NCBI GenBank assembly: GCA_022770365.1
Contig: JALEHU010000077.1
Span: 1 to 64,000, forward strand
Direction of reading: 5' to 3'
Origin: Blautia sp.
Lineage (GTDB): Bacteria > Bacillota > Clostridia > Lachnospirales > Lachnospiraceae
Length of the DNA stretch: 64,000 nt
The translations under genes were made by a program, and so were the position numbers. Shown here piece by piece: positions 17,768 to 26,161 of this stretch (the first letter of the stretch is position 1; each line of letters starts with the position of its first letter). The notes beneath the pieces are model-generated. The model saw nothing but the letters and a program-made list of their open reading frames with translations, did not search any database and was not told the origin of the DNA.

Positions 17768-18817
17768 TCACTTCTCGCTTTCTGTTTTTTCAATATAACT
17801 CTTTCTCAATTGCCCACAGGCACCGTCAATATCGCTGCCCATTTCCCTTCTAATAGTACCATTTATTCCACATTTTTCAAGTTTTATTTTGAAATTCTGG
17901 ACCGCCTGGCGTGTAGAACGCTGAAAATCCCGCTCTTTTATGGGATTTACCGGAATCAGATTCACATGGCAGTTGATCCCGCGGATCCGTTCTGAAAGTT
18001 CCTTTGCATCCTCATCACTGTCATTGACACCTGCCACAAGACTGTATTCAAATGTAATACGGCGACCGGTTTTCTCAAAATAAATTCTGCATGCCGCAAG
18101 CAGTTCATCCATGCTGTATTTCTTCGCAATGGGCATCAGTTCCTGACGTCTGGCATCATTGGGCGCATGAAGGGAAATTGCCAGTGTCATCTGCAGCTTT
18201 TCTTCTGCCAGTTCGTAAATCTTCGGCACCAGACCGCAGGTAGAAACTGTCAGATTACGCTGGCTGATGTGGATTCCGCCCTCTTCCGTAAGAATACGGA
18301 TAAAACGCAGAAGATTGTCGTAATTGTCCAATGGCTCTCCTGTTCCCATCACGACCACATTGGAAACGCGCTCTCCACTCAGCACCTGAATCCGGTATAT
18401 CTGATCCAGCATTTCCGAGGGAAGCAGATTTCTCGTCCATCCGCCAATCGTGGATGCACAAAACCTGCACCCCATACGGCATCCCACCTGGGAAGAAATA
18501 CATACCGAATTGCCATGCTTATAACGCATGAGCACACTCTCGATCACATTCCCGTCGCGCAGACGGAACAGATATTTCCTGGTACCGTCAATTTTTGAGA
18601 TCTGTACATCCACTGCCTCCAGGGCTGTGATAGGATAGGCAGAAAGCTTTTCCCGCAGGCCTTTGGGCAGATTGGTCATTTCATCATAGGAAGTAACCAG
18701 ATGCTCATGAAGCCAGCTGTAAATCTGCTTTGCCCGGAAAGGTTTGTCTCCCAGTTCTGTCATAAGCATCTTTAATTCGTCTATTGTCATCGACTTAATG
18801 TCTGTCGTATTCATCAT
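17768..18817 (-). CDS. rlmN: 23S rRNA A2503 / tRNA A37 C2-methyltransferase RlmN
   Basis: Radical SAM enzyme that methylates carbon 2 of A2503 in 23S rRNA. The CxxxCxxC cluster is in GCRMGCRFCAS, followed by GTGEPLDNYD. The C-terminal catalytic Cys lies in DIDGACGQL. The 349-residue length is typical. AAGGAAATAATAA precedes tandem ATG codons at 18817 and 18814. It is three bases from rsmB. Confidence 0.97.
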   Translation of the reverse strand: MMNTTDIKSMTIDELKMLMTELGDKPFRAKQIYSWLHEHLVTSYDEMTNLPKGLREKLSAYPITALEAVDVQISKIDGTRKYLFRLRDGNVIESVLMRYKHGNSVCISSQVGCRMGCRFCASTIGGWTRNLLPSEMLDQIYRIQVLSGERVSNVVVMGTGEPLDNYDNLLRFIRILTEEGGIHISQRNLTVSTCGLVPKIYELAEEKLQMTLAISLHAPNDARRQELMPIAKKYSMDELLAACRIYFEKTGRRITFEYSLVAGVNDSDEDAKELSERIRGINCHVNLIPVNPIKERDFQRSTRQAVQNFKIKLEKCGINGTIRREMGSDIDGACGQLRKSYIEKTESEK

Positions 18818-18820
18818 TTA

Positions 18821-20176
18821 TTATTTCCTTCTGAATCTTGCAATAAAGAAACCGTCTGTCTTATGTACCCCCGGCAGAAGCTGAAGATAACCAAGGGCTG
18901 TTGTCTCTGAATGCAGTTCTCCTGGAATATAAGGATCCAGACTTTCCAGTTTAAATGGATGATTGTTCATGAACCACATCATATTTTCTTCGTTCTCTTC
19001 TTTTGCAATGGTACAGGTACTGTAGATCAGGACTCCTCTCGGTTTCACGTATTCTGCCGCACGGTCCAGGATCGCACGCTGCAGGATGACGATTTCCTCC
19101 TGCTTCTGAGAAGTGGCTCTGTACTTGATCTCGGGCTTCTTGCCGATCACTCCGTAACCGGAGCATGGCACATCTGCCAGAACAATATCCGCTCTGCACT
19201 CGGATTCCACATCAAACACTGTTGCGTCCTGGACTTTTGCCTGAACATTGATAGAGCCGGTTCTCTGAATATTTTCTTCGATCAGATCCACCTTATACTG
19301 ACTTACATCACGTGCGTCCACAGTTCCATAGCCCTCCATCTTATCTCCCAGATGAAGGCTCTTTCCTCCGGGAGCGGCACACAGATCGATCACATAATCT
19401 CCCTTATTCGGATGGGCAGCCTCCGCCACCAGCATAGAACTTACATCCTGTACCTGGATCTTTCCCTGAACAAAAGCATCCAGCATATAAATATGATTAA
19501 ATCCGGAGATATAATGTGCATACGGCAGATAAGGCGCCTGCTCCACTTTGACTCCCTGATCTTTTAAGCTTTTCAGGACTGCGTCACCGGAATTCAGATA
19601 CGTTCTGAAACGTACTGTCATTGGCTTTTCCTGAAGAAAATCCGCAAGTATTTTTTCGGTTGTTTCTTCTCCGTAATCATTCAGCCACCGGGTGACAAGC
19701 TGCTCCGGCATGGAATATTTCACAGAAAGATAGCGGAGAAGATTTTCTTCTCTGGATGGATATTCCAGTTCAGACATCTGTCTTGCAATGGTGCGCAGTA
19801 CACCATTCACAAATGGTTTCAGATTATAAAAGCCTTTTTTCTGAGCAAGCTTTACAGCTTCATTGCATACCGCGCTGTCCGGCACACTGTCCATAAATTT
19901 CAGCTGGTAAACTGCACTTCTCAGGATTTCGCGGATCACAGGCTTCATCTTGTCCACGTTGACTTTTGAAAATGAATCAATGATATAATCAATGAGGATC
20001 CTGTATTCCAGGGTTCCCTCACATACTCTTGTAACAAATGCCCTGTCCTGTTTGGGCAGGAACTGATATTTGGAAAGGGCATTGCGGATGGCAATATGGC
20101 TGTGTTCCCCTTCCTCCTCGATTTCCAGCAATATTTCCAGGACCATTTCCCTGGTATTGATTCCATTAATCGTCAC
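18821..20176 (-). CDS. rsmB: 16S rRNA (cytosine-967-C5)-methyltransferase RsmB
   Basis: SAM-dependent m5C methyltransferase for C967. A NusB-like RNA-binding N-terminus (about 130 residues) precedes the catalytic domain with the SAM site DLCAAPGGKSLHLG, the PCS motif ADVPCSGYGVIGKKPE and the catalytic cysteine in IYSTCTIAKEENE. The start is best placed at GTG 20176: GGAGG ends eight bases before it, within the 3' end of the peptidase gene, giving 451 residues and a short overlap. A longer TTG frame to 20194 has no ribosome site. Confidence 0.95.
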   Translation of the reverse strand: MTINGINTREMVLEILLEIEEEGEHSHIAIRNALSKYQFLPKQDRAFVTRVCEGTLEYRILIDYIIDSFSKVNVDKMKPVIREILRSAVYQLKFMDSVPDSAVCNEAVKLAQKKGFYNLKPFVNGVLRTIARQMSELEYPSREENLLRYLSVKYSMPEQLVTRWLNDYGEETTEKILADFLQEKPMTVRFRTYLNSGDAVLKSLKDQGVKVEQAPYLPYAHYISGFNHIYMLDAFVQGKIQVQDVSSMLVAEAAHPNKGDYVIDLCAAPGGKSLHLGDKMEGYGTVDARDVSQYKVDLIEENIQRTGSINVQAKVQDATVFDVESECRADIVLADVPCSGYGVIGKKPEIKYRATSQKQEEIVILQRAILDRAAEYVKPRGVLIYSTCTIAKEENEENMMWFMNNHPFKLESLDPYIPGELHSETTALGYLQLLPGVHKTDGFFIARFRRK

Positions 20177-20873
20177 GTCTTCTTCCTCCGGCAAGTATCA
20201 AAAGTCTTAAAAGCTGCAGAATAGAAGATGCAAGAGCTGCCACATAAGTCAGTGCTGCCGCGGAAAGAACTTTTCTGGCACCCTTTATCTCATTTTGTCC
20301 CAGGATTCCCAGTCCCTGCAGATTCTTAAGTGCTCTGGAAGAAGCATTGATCTCTACCGGCAGAGTCACAAGCTGAAAAAGAACTGCCAGAGAAAAAAGT
20401 ACGATTCCTGCGGTGATCAGAGGCTGAATAGAAAAAATCAGACCTGCCACAAACAGCGGCCATGACAGATTTGCTCCAAAGTTCGCTACCGGAACAATGG
20501 CACTGCGAAACTGCAGCGGTCCATAGCCGGTTGCATGCTGGATCGCGTGTCCGCACTCATGGGCAGCCACACCAACTGCTGCCAGAGAGCTGCTGTCATA
20601 TACATCATCGGACAGTGCCAGCTGTTTTGATCTTGGATCATAGTGATCGGTAAGGCTTCCCCGGATACGCACAATCTGTACATCAAAAATGCCTGCAGCA
20701 CGCAGGATTCTCTGTGCCGCCATTGCTCCGGTAAGACCGGATGCGCTCCTGACACCTTTGTATCTGGCAAAGGTACTTTTTACCCGTCCGGATGCAGCCA
20801 GGGAAAGAAGCATACCGATCACCAGCAGAAGATAAGTCCAGTCAAATCCCCAGTAATATCTATATCCGTACAT
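20166..20873 (-). CDS. yugP: zinc metallopeptidase, YugP family (membrane)
   Basis: Predicted integral membrane zinc protease of unknown substrate (DUF2268-unrelated, Peptidase_Mx-type 'neutral zinc metallopeptidase' family). The metal motif HECGH is in AAHECGHAIQHATGYG; membrane segments flank it at the N-terminus (WTYLLLVIGMLLSLAASG) and in the C-terminal half (LITAGIVLFSLAVLFQLV; LTYVAALASSILQLLRLL). The 235-residue size is standard. Its 3' end overlaps rsmB; fmt precedes it by four bases. Its placement in a ribosome-maturation and translation operon is common in Clostridia but does not reveal the role. Confidence 0.88.
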   Translation of the reverse strand: MYGYRYYWGFDWTYLLLVIGMLLSLAASGRVKSTFARYKGVRSASGLTGAMAAQRILRAAGIFDVQIVRIRGSLTDHYDPRSKQLALSDDVYDSSSLAAVGVAAHECGHAIQHATGYGPLQFRSAIVPVANFGANLSWPLFVAGLIFSIQPLITAGIVLFSLAVLFQLVTLPVEINASSRALKNLQGLGILGQNEIKGARKVLSAAALTYVAALASSILQLLRLLILAGGRRRDD

Positions 20874-20877
20874 ATTA

Positions 20878-21828
20878 TCACTCCTTATGATTCATAAAAA
20901 CGCTGCCTTTTTCAATCTTGTATCCTCTGAGAAAAGCATCTGTATCCATACGCTTCTTGCCTTCCAGCTGTACTTCTGTCAGGATCAGAATTCCATCAGA
21001 GCATGCCACATGGATCCCGTCTCTGTCTGCTGCAAGAATCGTTCCGGGAGCTTCCCCGGCACTTCCAGATACTGCTTTGCTTTTCCAGACTTTCAGAGTC
21101 TTGCCATTCAGGTACGTATAGGCGCTGGGCCACGGATTCATGCCGCGCACAAGACGCTCCAGCTCCACAGCACTTCTGGAAAAGTCCAGAAGCCCCATCT
21201 GTTTGGTGATCATGGCAGCGTACGGTGTCGGGCTTTCTTCCGGCTGTTTCTCATAGACAGCAGTACCGTCCAAAATCGAAGGCAGCGTCTTTATCAATAA
21301 TTCTGCCCCGGCCTGTGCTAATTTATCAAACAAACTTCCGCCTGTCTCATCTTCCGCAAGAGGAACAATCACTTTGGAAATCATATCACCGGTATCCAGA
21401 CCTGCAGCCATACGCATGATAGTCACACCGGATTCCCTTTCGCCGTCAATAACCGCCTGCTGGATTGGTGCCGCGCCGCGGTATTTCGGAAGCAGCGATG
21501 CATGAATGTTGATACAGCCAAACTTTGGAAGATCCAGGATTGCCTGGGGTATCAGCTGTCCAAATGCAGCCACTACAATAATATCCGGATTGATATTCTC
21601 CAGAACCTGCATAAATTCCAGGTCACGTACTTTGACCGGCTGATAAACCGGGATGTCATGCTTTTGTGCTTCTTCTTTTACAGGGGTAGGAAGCAGAGTT
21701 TTTCCTCTGCCCTTCGGTTTGTCAGGCTGTGTAACAACAGCCGCGATCTCATAGCCTGACTCTGCCAGCGCACGCAGCGGCAGCACTGCAAAATCAGGCG
21801 TTCCCATATAAACAATTTTCACAGTCAT
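20878..21828 (-). CDS. fmt: methionyl-tRNA formyltransferase
   Basis: Formylates initiator Met-tRNA with 10-formyl-THF. The N-terminal domain shows MGTPDFAVLPL, the catalytic block NIHASLLPKYRGAAPIQQA and AGLDTGDM; the C-terminal OB domain ends around VQLEGKKRMDTDAFLRG. Its ATG overlaps the def stop by one base (TAATG), so initiation is coupled to the deformylase that acts on the product of the same pathway. Confidence 0.97.
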   Translation of the reverse strand: MTVKIVYMGTPDFAVLPLRALAESGYEIAAVVTQPDKPKGRGKTLLPTPVKEEAQKHDIPVYQPVKVRDLEFMQVLENINPDIIVVAAFGQLIPQAILDLPKFGCINIHASLLPKYRGAAPIQQAVIDGERESGVTIMRMAAGLDTGDMISKVIVPLAEDETGGSLFDKLAQAGAELLIKTLPSILDGTAVYEKQPEESPTPYAAMITKQMGLLDFSRSAVELERLVRGMNPWPSAYTYLNGKTLKVWKSKAVSGSAGEAPGTILAADRDGIHVACSDGILILTEVQLEGKKRMDTDAFLRGYKIEKGSVFMNHKE

Positions 21829-22310
21829 TACTCCTCTTCGTCTTCATCCTCATAACTTACTCTGTGAAGTTCGCCCTCTACCAGTTCTGTGTACATTCTG
21901 CCGTCCAGATGGTCGATCTCATGACAGAAAGCACGGGCAAGAAGTTCTGTGCCCTCATATTCCACTTCTTCCATATTAATGTCAAGAGCTTTCACTTTCA
22001 CATAATTGGGGCGGGTAACCTGTCCGGCCATTCCCGGCACACTTAAGCATCCTTCCTCACCGGTCTGCTCCCCGGATGTCTCCAGAATTTCCGGATTGAT
22101 CAGCACGATGGGGCCTTCGCCTACATCAATTACAACCAGTCTCTTGAGAATCCCCACCTGTGGTGCTGCAAGTCCTACTCCCATGGCATCATACATGGTG
22201 TCCAGCATATCAACGATTAAATTACGAAGTTTCGGGGTCATCTCTGTGATCGGCCTGCTCTTCTTTTCCAGTACAGGATCTCCTTCTGTTCTGATAGTTC
22301 TAAGTGCCAT
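21828..22310 (-). CDS. def: peptide deformylase
   Basis: Metal-dependent removal of the formyl group from nascent peptides. The three family motifs are present: GVGLAAPQVGI, EEGCLSVPGM with the metal Cys, and CHEIDHLDG with HExxH. The 160-residue length is normal; the last residues are acidic. It sits 18 bases after priA and overlaps fmt by one base. Confidence 0.97.
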   Translation of the reverse strand: MALRTIRTEGDPVLEKKSRPITEMTPKLRNLIVDMLDTMYDAMGVGLAAPQVGILKRLVVIDVGEGPIVLINPEILETSGEQTGEEGCLSVPGMAGQVTRPNYVKVKALDINMEEVEYEGTELLARAFCHEIDHLDGRMYTELVEGELHRVSYEDEDEEE

Positions 22311-22328
22311 TTTCTTCTTCCTTTCTTC

Positions 22329-24548
22329 CTAACTGAAATCAAACTGTATATAAAGTTTCCGAAAACCGGAATTAATTTCAATGTACTTTTCTATTTTATC
22401 CTTGATCGTATTCAATATTTTAAAATCTGTATGTTTCAGATATATGACCTTGCGGTACACGTCATTTACTTTACTCACGGAAGCATACGCCGGTCCGATT
22501 ATGTGAAGGTCATTTCCAGAATACACGCGGCGGATAAATTTCGCGATATACTCCATCCCTTTTGTCAGAAGCTGCTCATCCTCGCCAAAGGCAAGTACCG
22601 AAAGCATATGAGCAGATGGCGGATAATCCATCAGAGTACGATAGCCCATTTCTTCCTGATAAAATGCCTCATAATCCTGGACAGCGGACGCTTTGATGCT
22701 GTAATGCTCCGGATGGTAGGTCTGGATGACTGCTTCACCTTTTCGAATTCCCCGTCCGGACCGTCCCACAGCCTGGGTAAGAAGCTGAAATGTGCGCTCT
22801 GCACAGCGATAATCCGCGGCATTCAGTGAAAGATCCGCGGCAATGACTCCAACCAGCGTTACAAGCGGAAAATCATGGCCCTTAACGATCATCTGAGTAC
22901 CCACAAGAATATCCGCCTCATGGTCAGCAAAGGCTGACAGGATTTTTTCGTAGCTTCCTTTATTACGGGTGGTATCATAATCCATCCGAAGGATTCTGGC
23001 TTCCGGAAAAGTTTTGGCAAGAACCTGTTCGATCTGCTGAGTTCCGGCCTTGAATCCTCCGATATACGGTGAGCCGCATATCGGGCACTGCCGGGCACGG
23101 GGCTGTTCATAGCCGCAGTAATGACAGACAAGTCTGCCATTATTATGTTCCGACAGAGATACATCACAATGCGGGCATTTCATCACATGTCCGCAGGAGC
23201 GGCAGGATACAAATCCGGCATACCCTCTGCGGTTCAAAAACAACATGGTCTGTTCCCCGCGCTTCAGTCTCTCTGAAACAGCATCTTTCAGCTTCCTGCT
23301 CAAAACAGAGCGGTTCCCTGCCTTTAATTCTTCCCTCAGATCCACAATCGATACATCCGGCAGCGGCCGTTCCCCGTAACGGGCATCTAGTTTCACAAGT
23401 GCATATTCTCCTGACATCGCTCTGCTGTAGGACTCCAGAGATGGGGTGGCGGAACCGAGAATCACTCTCGCCCCTTCCATGGAGGCACGCTTCACCGCGG
23501 TTTCCCGGGCATGATATCTCGGACTGTTCTCACTTTTATAGGTCTGTTCATGCTCTTCGTCAATAATGATAAGCCCCAAATGTGAAAATGGTGTGAACAG
23601 TGCAGATCTTGGTCCAACCATCACCTGAATTTCACCGCGTTTGGCGCGTTTGAACTGGTCATAACGCTCTCCCTGAGACAATTTGGAATTCAATACAGAA
23701 ACCTTATCTCCGAATCTTCCATAAAACCGCCTGACAGTCTGGTAGGTAAGCGCAATCTCAGGAATCAGAACGATTGCTTCTTTTCCCTCCGCGATCACCT
23801 GCTCGATCAGCTTCATATACACCTGGGTTTTGCCGCTCCCGGTCACACCATAAAGCAGTACCGGTCTTGGAGACGGCTTTTCCCACTCTTTTTGGATCTG
23901 CTCTGCCGCCTTATGCTGGTCAGCACTTAACTCCTGCACTTTTTCCGCGGACAGAGTCTTTATATCTGATGGCATGCGATATATTTCATTATTTTCCACC
24001 CGGATGATGCCATCGTTCAAAAGAGGTTTCAGTACTCCTGCATTTGTCCCCAGTTCCCGGGAGGCGGTGGTATAATCCAGATTCCCCTCTTCAAGAAGCG
24101 CCCGAAGCAGCCTTGCCCTGGCTTTGCATCTGCCTTTTTCCAGCTGTGCAGCCAGTTCTTCTGCCTCCGGACGGGCAACCGCAAGGCAGATCGTGCGCTT
24201 TTCTTTTGCTTTTATTTTTTCCTGTACAGGAAGAACGGTTTTGAGTGCCTGAATCATCGTGGAACCATAGTATTCCCGCATCCAGGCAGCAAGAGCGATC
24301 AGCTTTGATTCCGTAGTTTCTTCGCCGCTGCATACTCCCCGTATTTCCTTCATTCGCTGAAGATCAAATCTTGCCTGATCTGACAGGCCGATGACATATC
24401 CTTTCCGTTCATGGTCACTGTTTCCAAAAGGGATACTGACCACCATTCCCACACGGATTTCTTTTTCAAATTTCTCTGGAACTCTGTACTGAAAGCTCCT
24501 GTCCACTTTTTCGTGGGAGATGTCTATTATTACATCCGCATATATCAT
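22329..24548 (-). CDS. priA: primosomal protein N' (replication restart helicase PriA)
   Basis: 3'-5' superfamily 2 helicase that reloads the replisome at stalled forks. A 3'-DNA-binding N-terminal domain (about 100 residues) precedes Walker A GVTGSGKTQVYMK, Walker B IIIDEEHEQTY and a zinc region with four CxxC-type pairs (CRSCG, CPHC, CHYCG, CPICG). Motif VI is QAVGRSGRG. At 739 residues it is of usual length. It lies 17 bases after murE and 18 before def, as in many Firmicutes operons. Confidence 0.97.
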   Translation of the reverse strand: MIYADVIIDISHEKVDRSFQYRVPEKFEKEIRVGMVVSIPFGNSDHERKGYVIGLSDQARFDLQRMKEIRGVCSGEETTESKLIALAAWMREYYGSTMIQALKTVLPVQEKIKAKEKRTICLAVARPEAEELAAQLEKGRCKARARLLRALLEEGNLDYTTASRELGTNAGVLKPLLNDGIIRVENNEIYRMPSDIKTLSAEKVQELSADQHKAAEQIQKEWEKPSPRPVLLYGVTGSGKTQVYMKLIEQVIAEGKEAIVLIPEIALTYQTVRRFYGRFGDKVSVLNSKLSQGERYDQFKRAKRGEIQVMVGPRSALFTPFSHLGLIIIDEEHEQTYKSENSPRYHARETAVKRASMEGARVILGSATPSLESYSRAMSGEYALVKLDARYGERPLPDVSIVDLREELKAGNRSVLSRKLKDAVSERLKRGEQTMLFLNRRGYAGFVSCRSCGHVMKCPHCDVSLSEHNNGRLVCHYCGYEQPRARQCPICGSPYIGGFKAGTQQIEQVLAKTFPEARILRMDYDTTRNKGSYEKILSAFADHEADILVGTQMIVKGHDFPLVTLVGVIAADLSLNAADYRCAERTFQLLTQAVGRSGRGIRKGEAVIQTYHPEHYSIKASAVQDYEAFYQEEMGYRTLMDYPPSAHMLSVLAFGEDEQLLTKGMEYIAKFIRRVYSGNDLHIIGPAYASVSKVNDVYRKVIYLKHTDFKILNTIKDKIEKYIEINSGFRKLYIQFDFS

Positions 24549-24565
24549 GAATTTTCTCTCTGTTC

Positions 24566-26023
24566 CTATCTGCCTGCCAGGATATCAGCTATGAGAACGC
24601 GCTCATCCATGGGATATTTCTCTCCTTTGATTTCCTGATAGTCTTCATGGCCTTTACCTGCCAGAATGATGATATCCCCGGGTTCTCCATGATGAATTGC
24701 ATAGGCAATGGCTTCTTTTCTGTCAGGGATCTCCACATATTTGCCGTCTGTTTTGGCCATGCCGACTTTGATATCGTCAATGATCGCCTGGGGTTCTTCG
24801 TTCCTCGGATTGTCAGAAGTGATAATTGTCAGGTCTGCAAGACGTCCGGAAACTTCACCCATTTCATAACGGCGCAGTCTGGAGCGGTTGCCGCCGCAGC
24901 CAAACAGGCAGACAAGGCGGTGAGGATGATACTCTCTCAGTGTGGTCAGCAGACTTTCCAGTGCCATTGCATTATGCGCATAATCAATCATCAGTGTAAA
25001 GTCGTCAGAAACTTTTACCATTTCGATACGGCCTTTCACCTTAGCCACTTTCAGTGCTTTGATGATATTTTCCTCTGAAACCCTGAAATGCCGGCAGATG
25101 GCGATGGCAGTCAGTGAATTGTAGATACTGAACTTTCCCGGAATATCAATTTCCACAGGAAAATCCATGAGCCCTCTCAGATGATAAGAGATACCCAGAT
25201 ATCCCTTGCCTCCAACAAGCTTCGCATCATCAGCGCGGAGATCTGCCTCCGGAGAAAATCCGTATGTTTCCAGTTTACAGGTGTGCCCTTCTATAATCCT
25301 GTCAAAATGTTCATCATCACGGTTCACAATTCCCACGCGGCACTGCTTGAGAAGCATGGATTTGCAGGAAAGGTAGTGATCGAAATCCTTGTGCTCATTA
25401 GGTCCGATATGATCCGGCTCAATATTGGTAAAAATACCGTAATCAAACACAAAGCCCTGTGTTCTGTGCAGCATCAGCCCCTGAGAGGATACTTCCATAA
25501 CGACACAGTCACAGCCTGCATCCACCATTTCACGGAAATACTGCTGAATTACAAAAGACTCCGGTGTGGTATTGGCGGCAGGAATCACTTTCTCCCCGAT
25601 AATTGCCTCAATTGTACCAATTAAACCGACTTTATATCCGGCATTTTCCAGAATGGATTTTACCATGTAAGTAGTTGTAGTCTTACCCTTAGTACCTGTA
25701 ATTCCGATCGTTTTCAGACTGTCAGCCGGGTAACCGAAGTAAGCGGCGGAAATGAACGCCATTGCATAACGGGTATCCTTCACCAGAATGACCGTTACAT
25801 CCTCAGGCGCCTGCACTTCTTCCTCTGCGATCAGGGTTTTGGCTCCTTTTGCCACAACATCCGGTACAAATTTATGGCCATCCACAACTGCGCCGCGGAT
25901 ACAGATGAAAAGGGAGCCCTCCTGAACCTTACGGGAATCGTAAACAACCGTTGTTACCTCCTGATCAGTGCTTCCCTGAATGCAGGTGTATTCCAGACGT
26001 TCCAACAGGGATGATAACTTCAT
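24566..26023 (-). CDS. murE: UDP-MurNAc-tripeptide synthetase MurE, meso-DAP type
   Basis: Adds the third stem-peptide amino acid to UDP-MurNAc-L-Ala-D-Glu. Visible are the ATP loop GITGTKGKTTTTYMV, NTTPES, EVSSQGLMLHRTQG with the active-site region, IDYAHN and SDNPRNEEP. DNPR is the meso-diaminopimelate selectivity motif, consistent with dapF in this window. The ATG at 26023 is preceded by GGAGG at eight bases; the longer in-frame start at 26038 is unlikely. Length becomes 485 residues. It is separate from the dcw cluster and heads the priA-def-fmt operon. Confidence 0.96.
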   Translation of the reverse strand: MKLSSLLERLEYTCIQGSTDQEVTTVVYDSRKVQEGSLFICIRGAVVDGHKFVPDVVAKGAKTLIAEEEVQAPEDVTVILVKDTRYAMAFISAAYFGYPADSLKTIGITGTKGKTTTTYMVKSILENAGYKVGLIGTIEAIIGEKVIPAANTTPESFVIQQYFREMVDAGCDCVVMEVSSQGLMLHRTQGFVFDYGIFTNIEPDHIGPNEHKDFDHYLSCKSMLLKQCRVGIVNRDDEHFDRIIEGHTCKLETYGFSPEADLRADDAKLVGGKGYLGISYHLRGLMDFPVEIDIPGKFSIYNSLTAIAICRHFRVSEENIIKALKVAKVKGRIEMVKVSDDFTLMIDYAHNAMALESLLTTLREYHPHRLVCLFGCGGNRSRLRRYEMGEVSGRLADLTIITSDNPRNEEPQAIIDDIKVGMAKTDGKYVEIPDRKEAIAYAIHHGEPGDIIILAGKGHEDYQEIKGEKYPMDERVLIADILAGR

Positions 26024-26161
26024 ATTTTTTACCTCCATATTTGGATTATAGCTTGCTGATTTGCAATCTCAGGACAGCATAAAGATCCTGCCGCCCAAAA
26101 GTATATTCCATTATAGAATATCACACCTAAACCGCCTTTTCAATGTCTGCGTTTTTCCAGT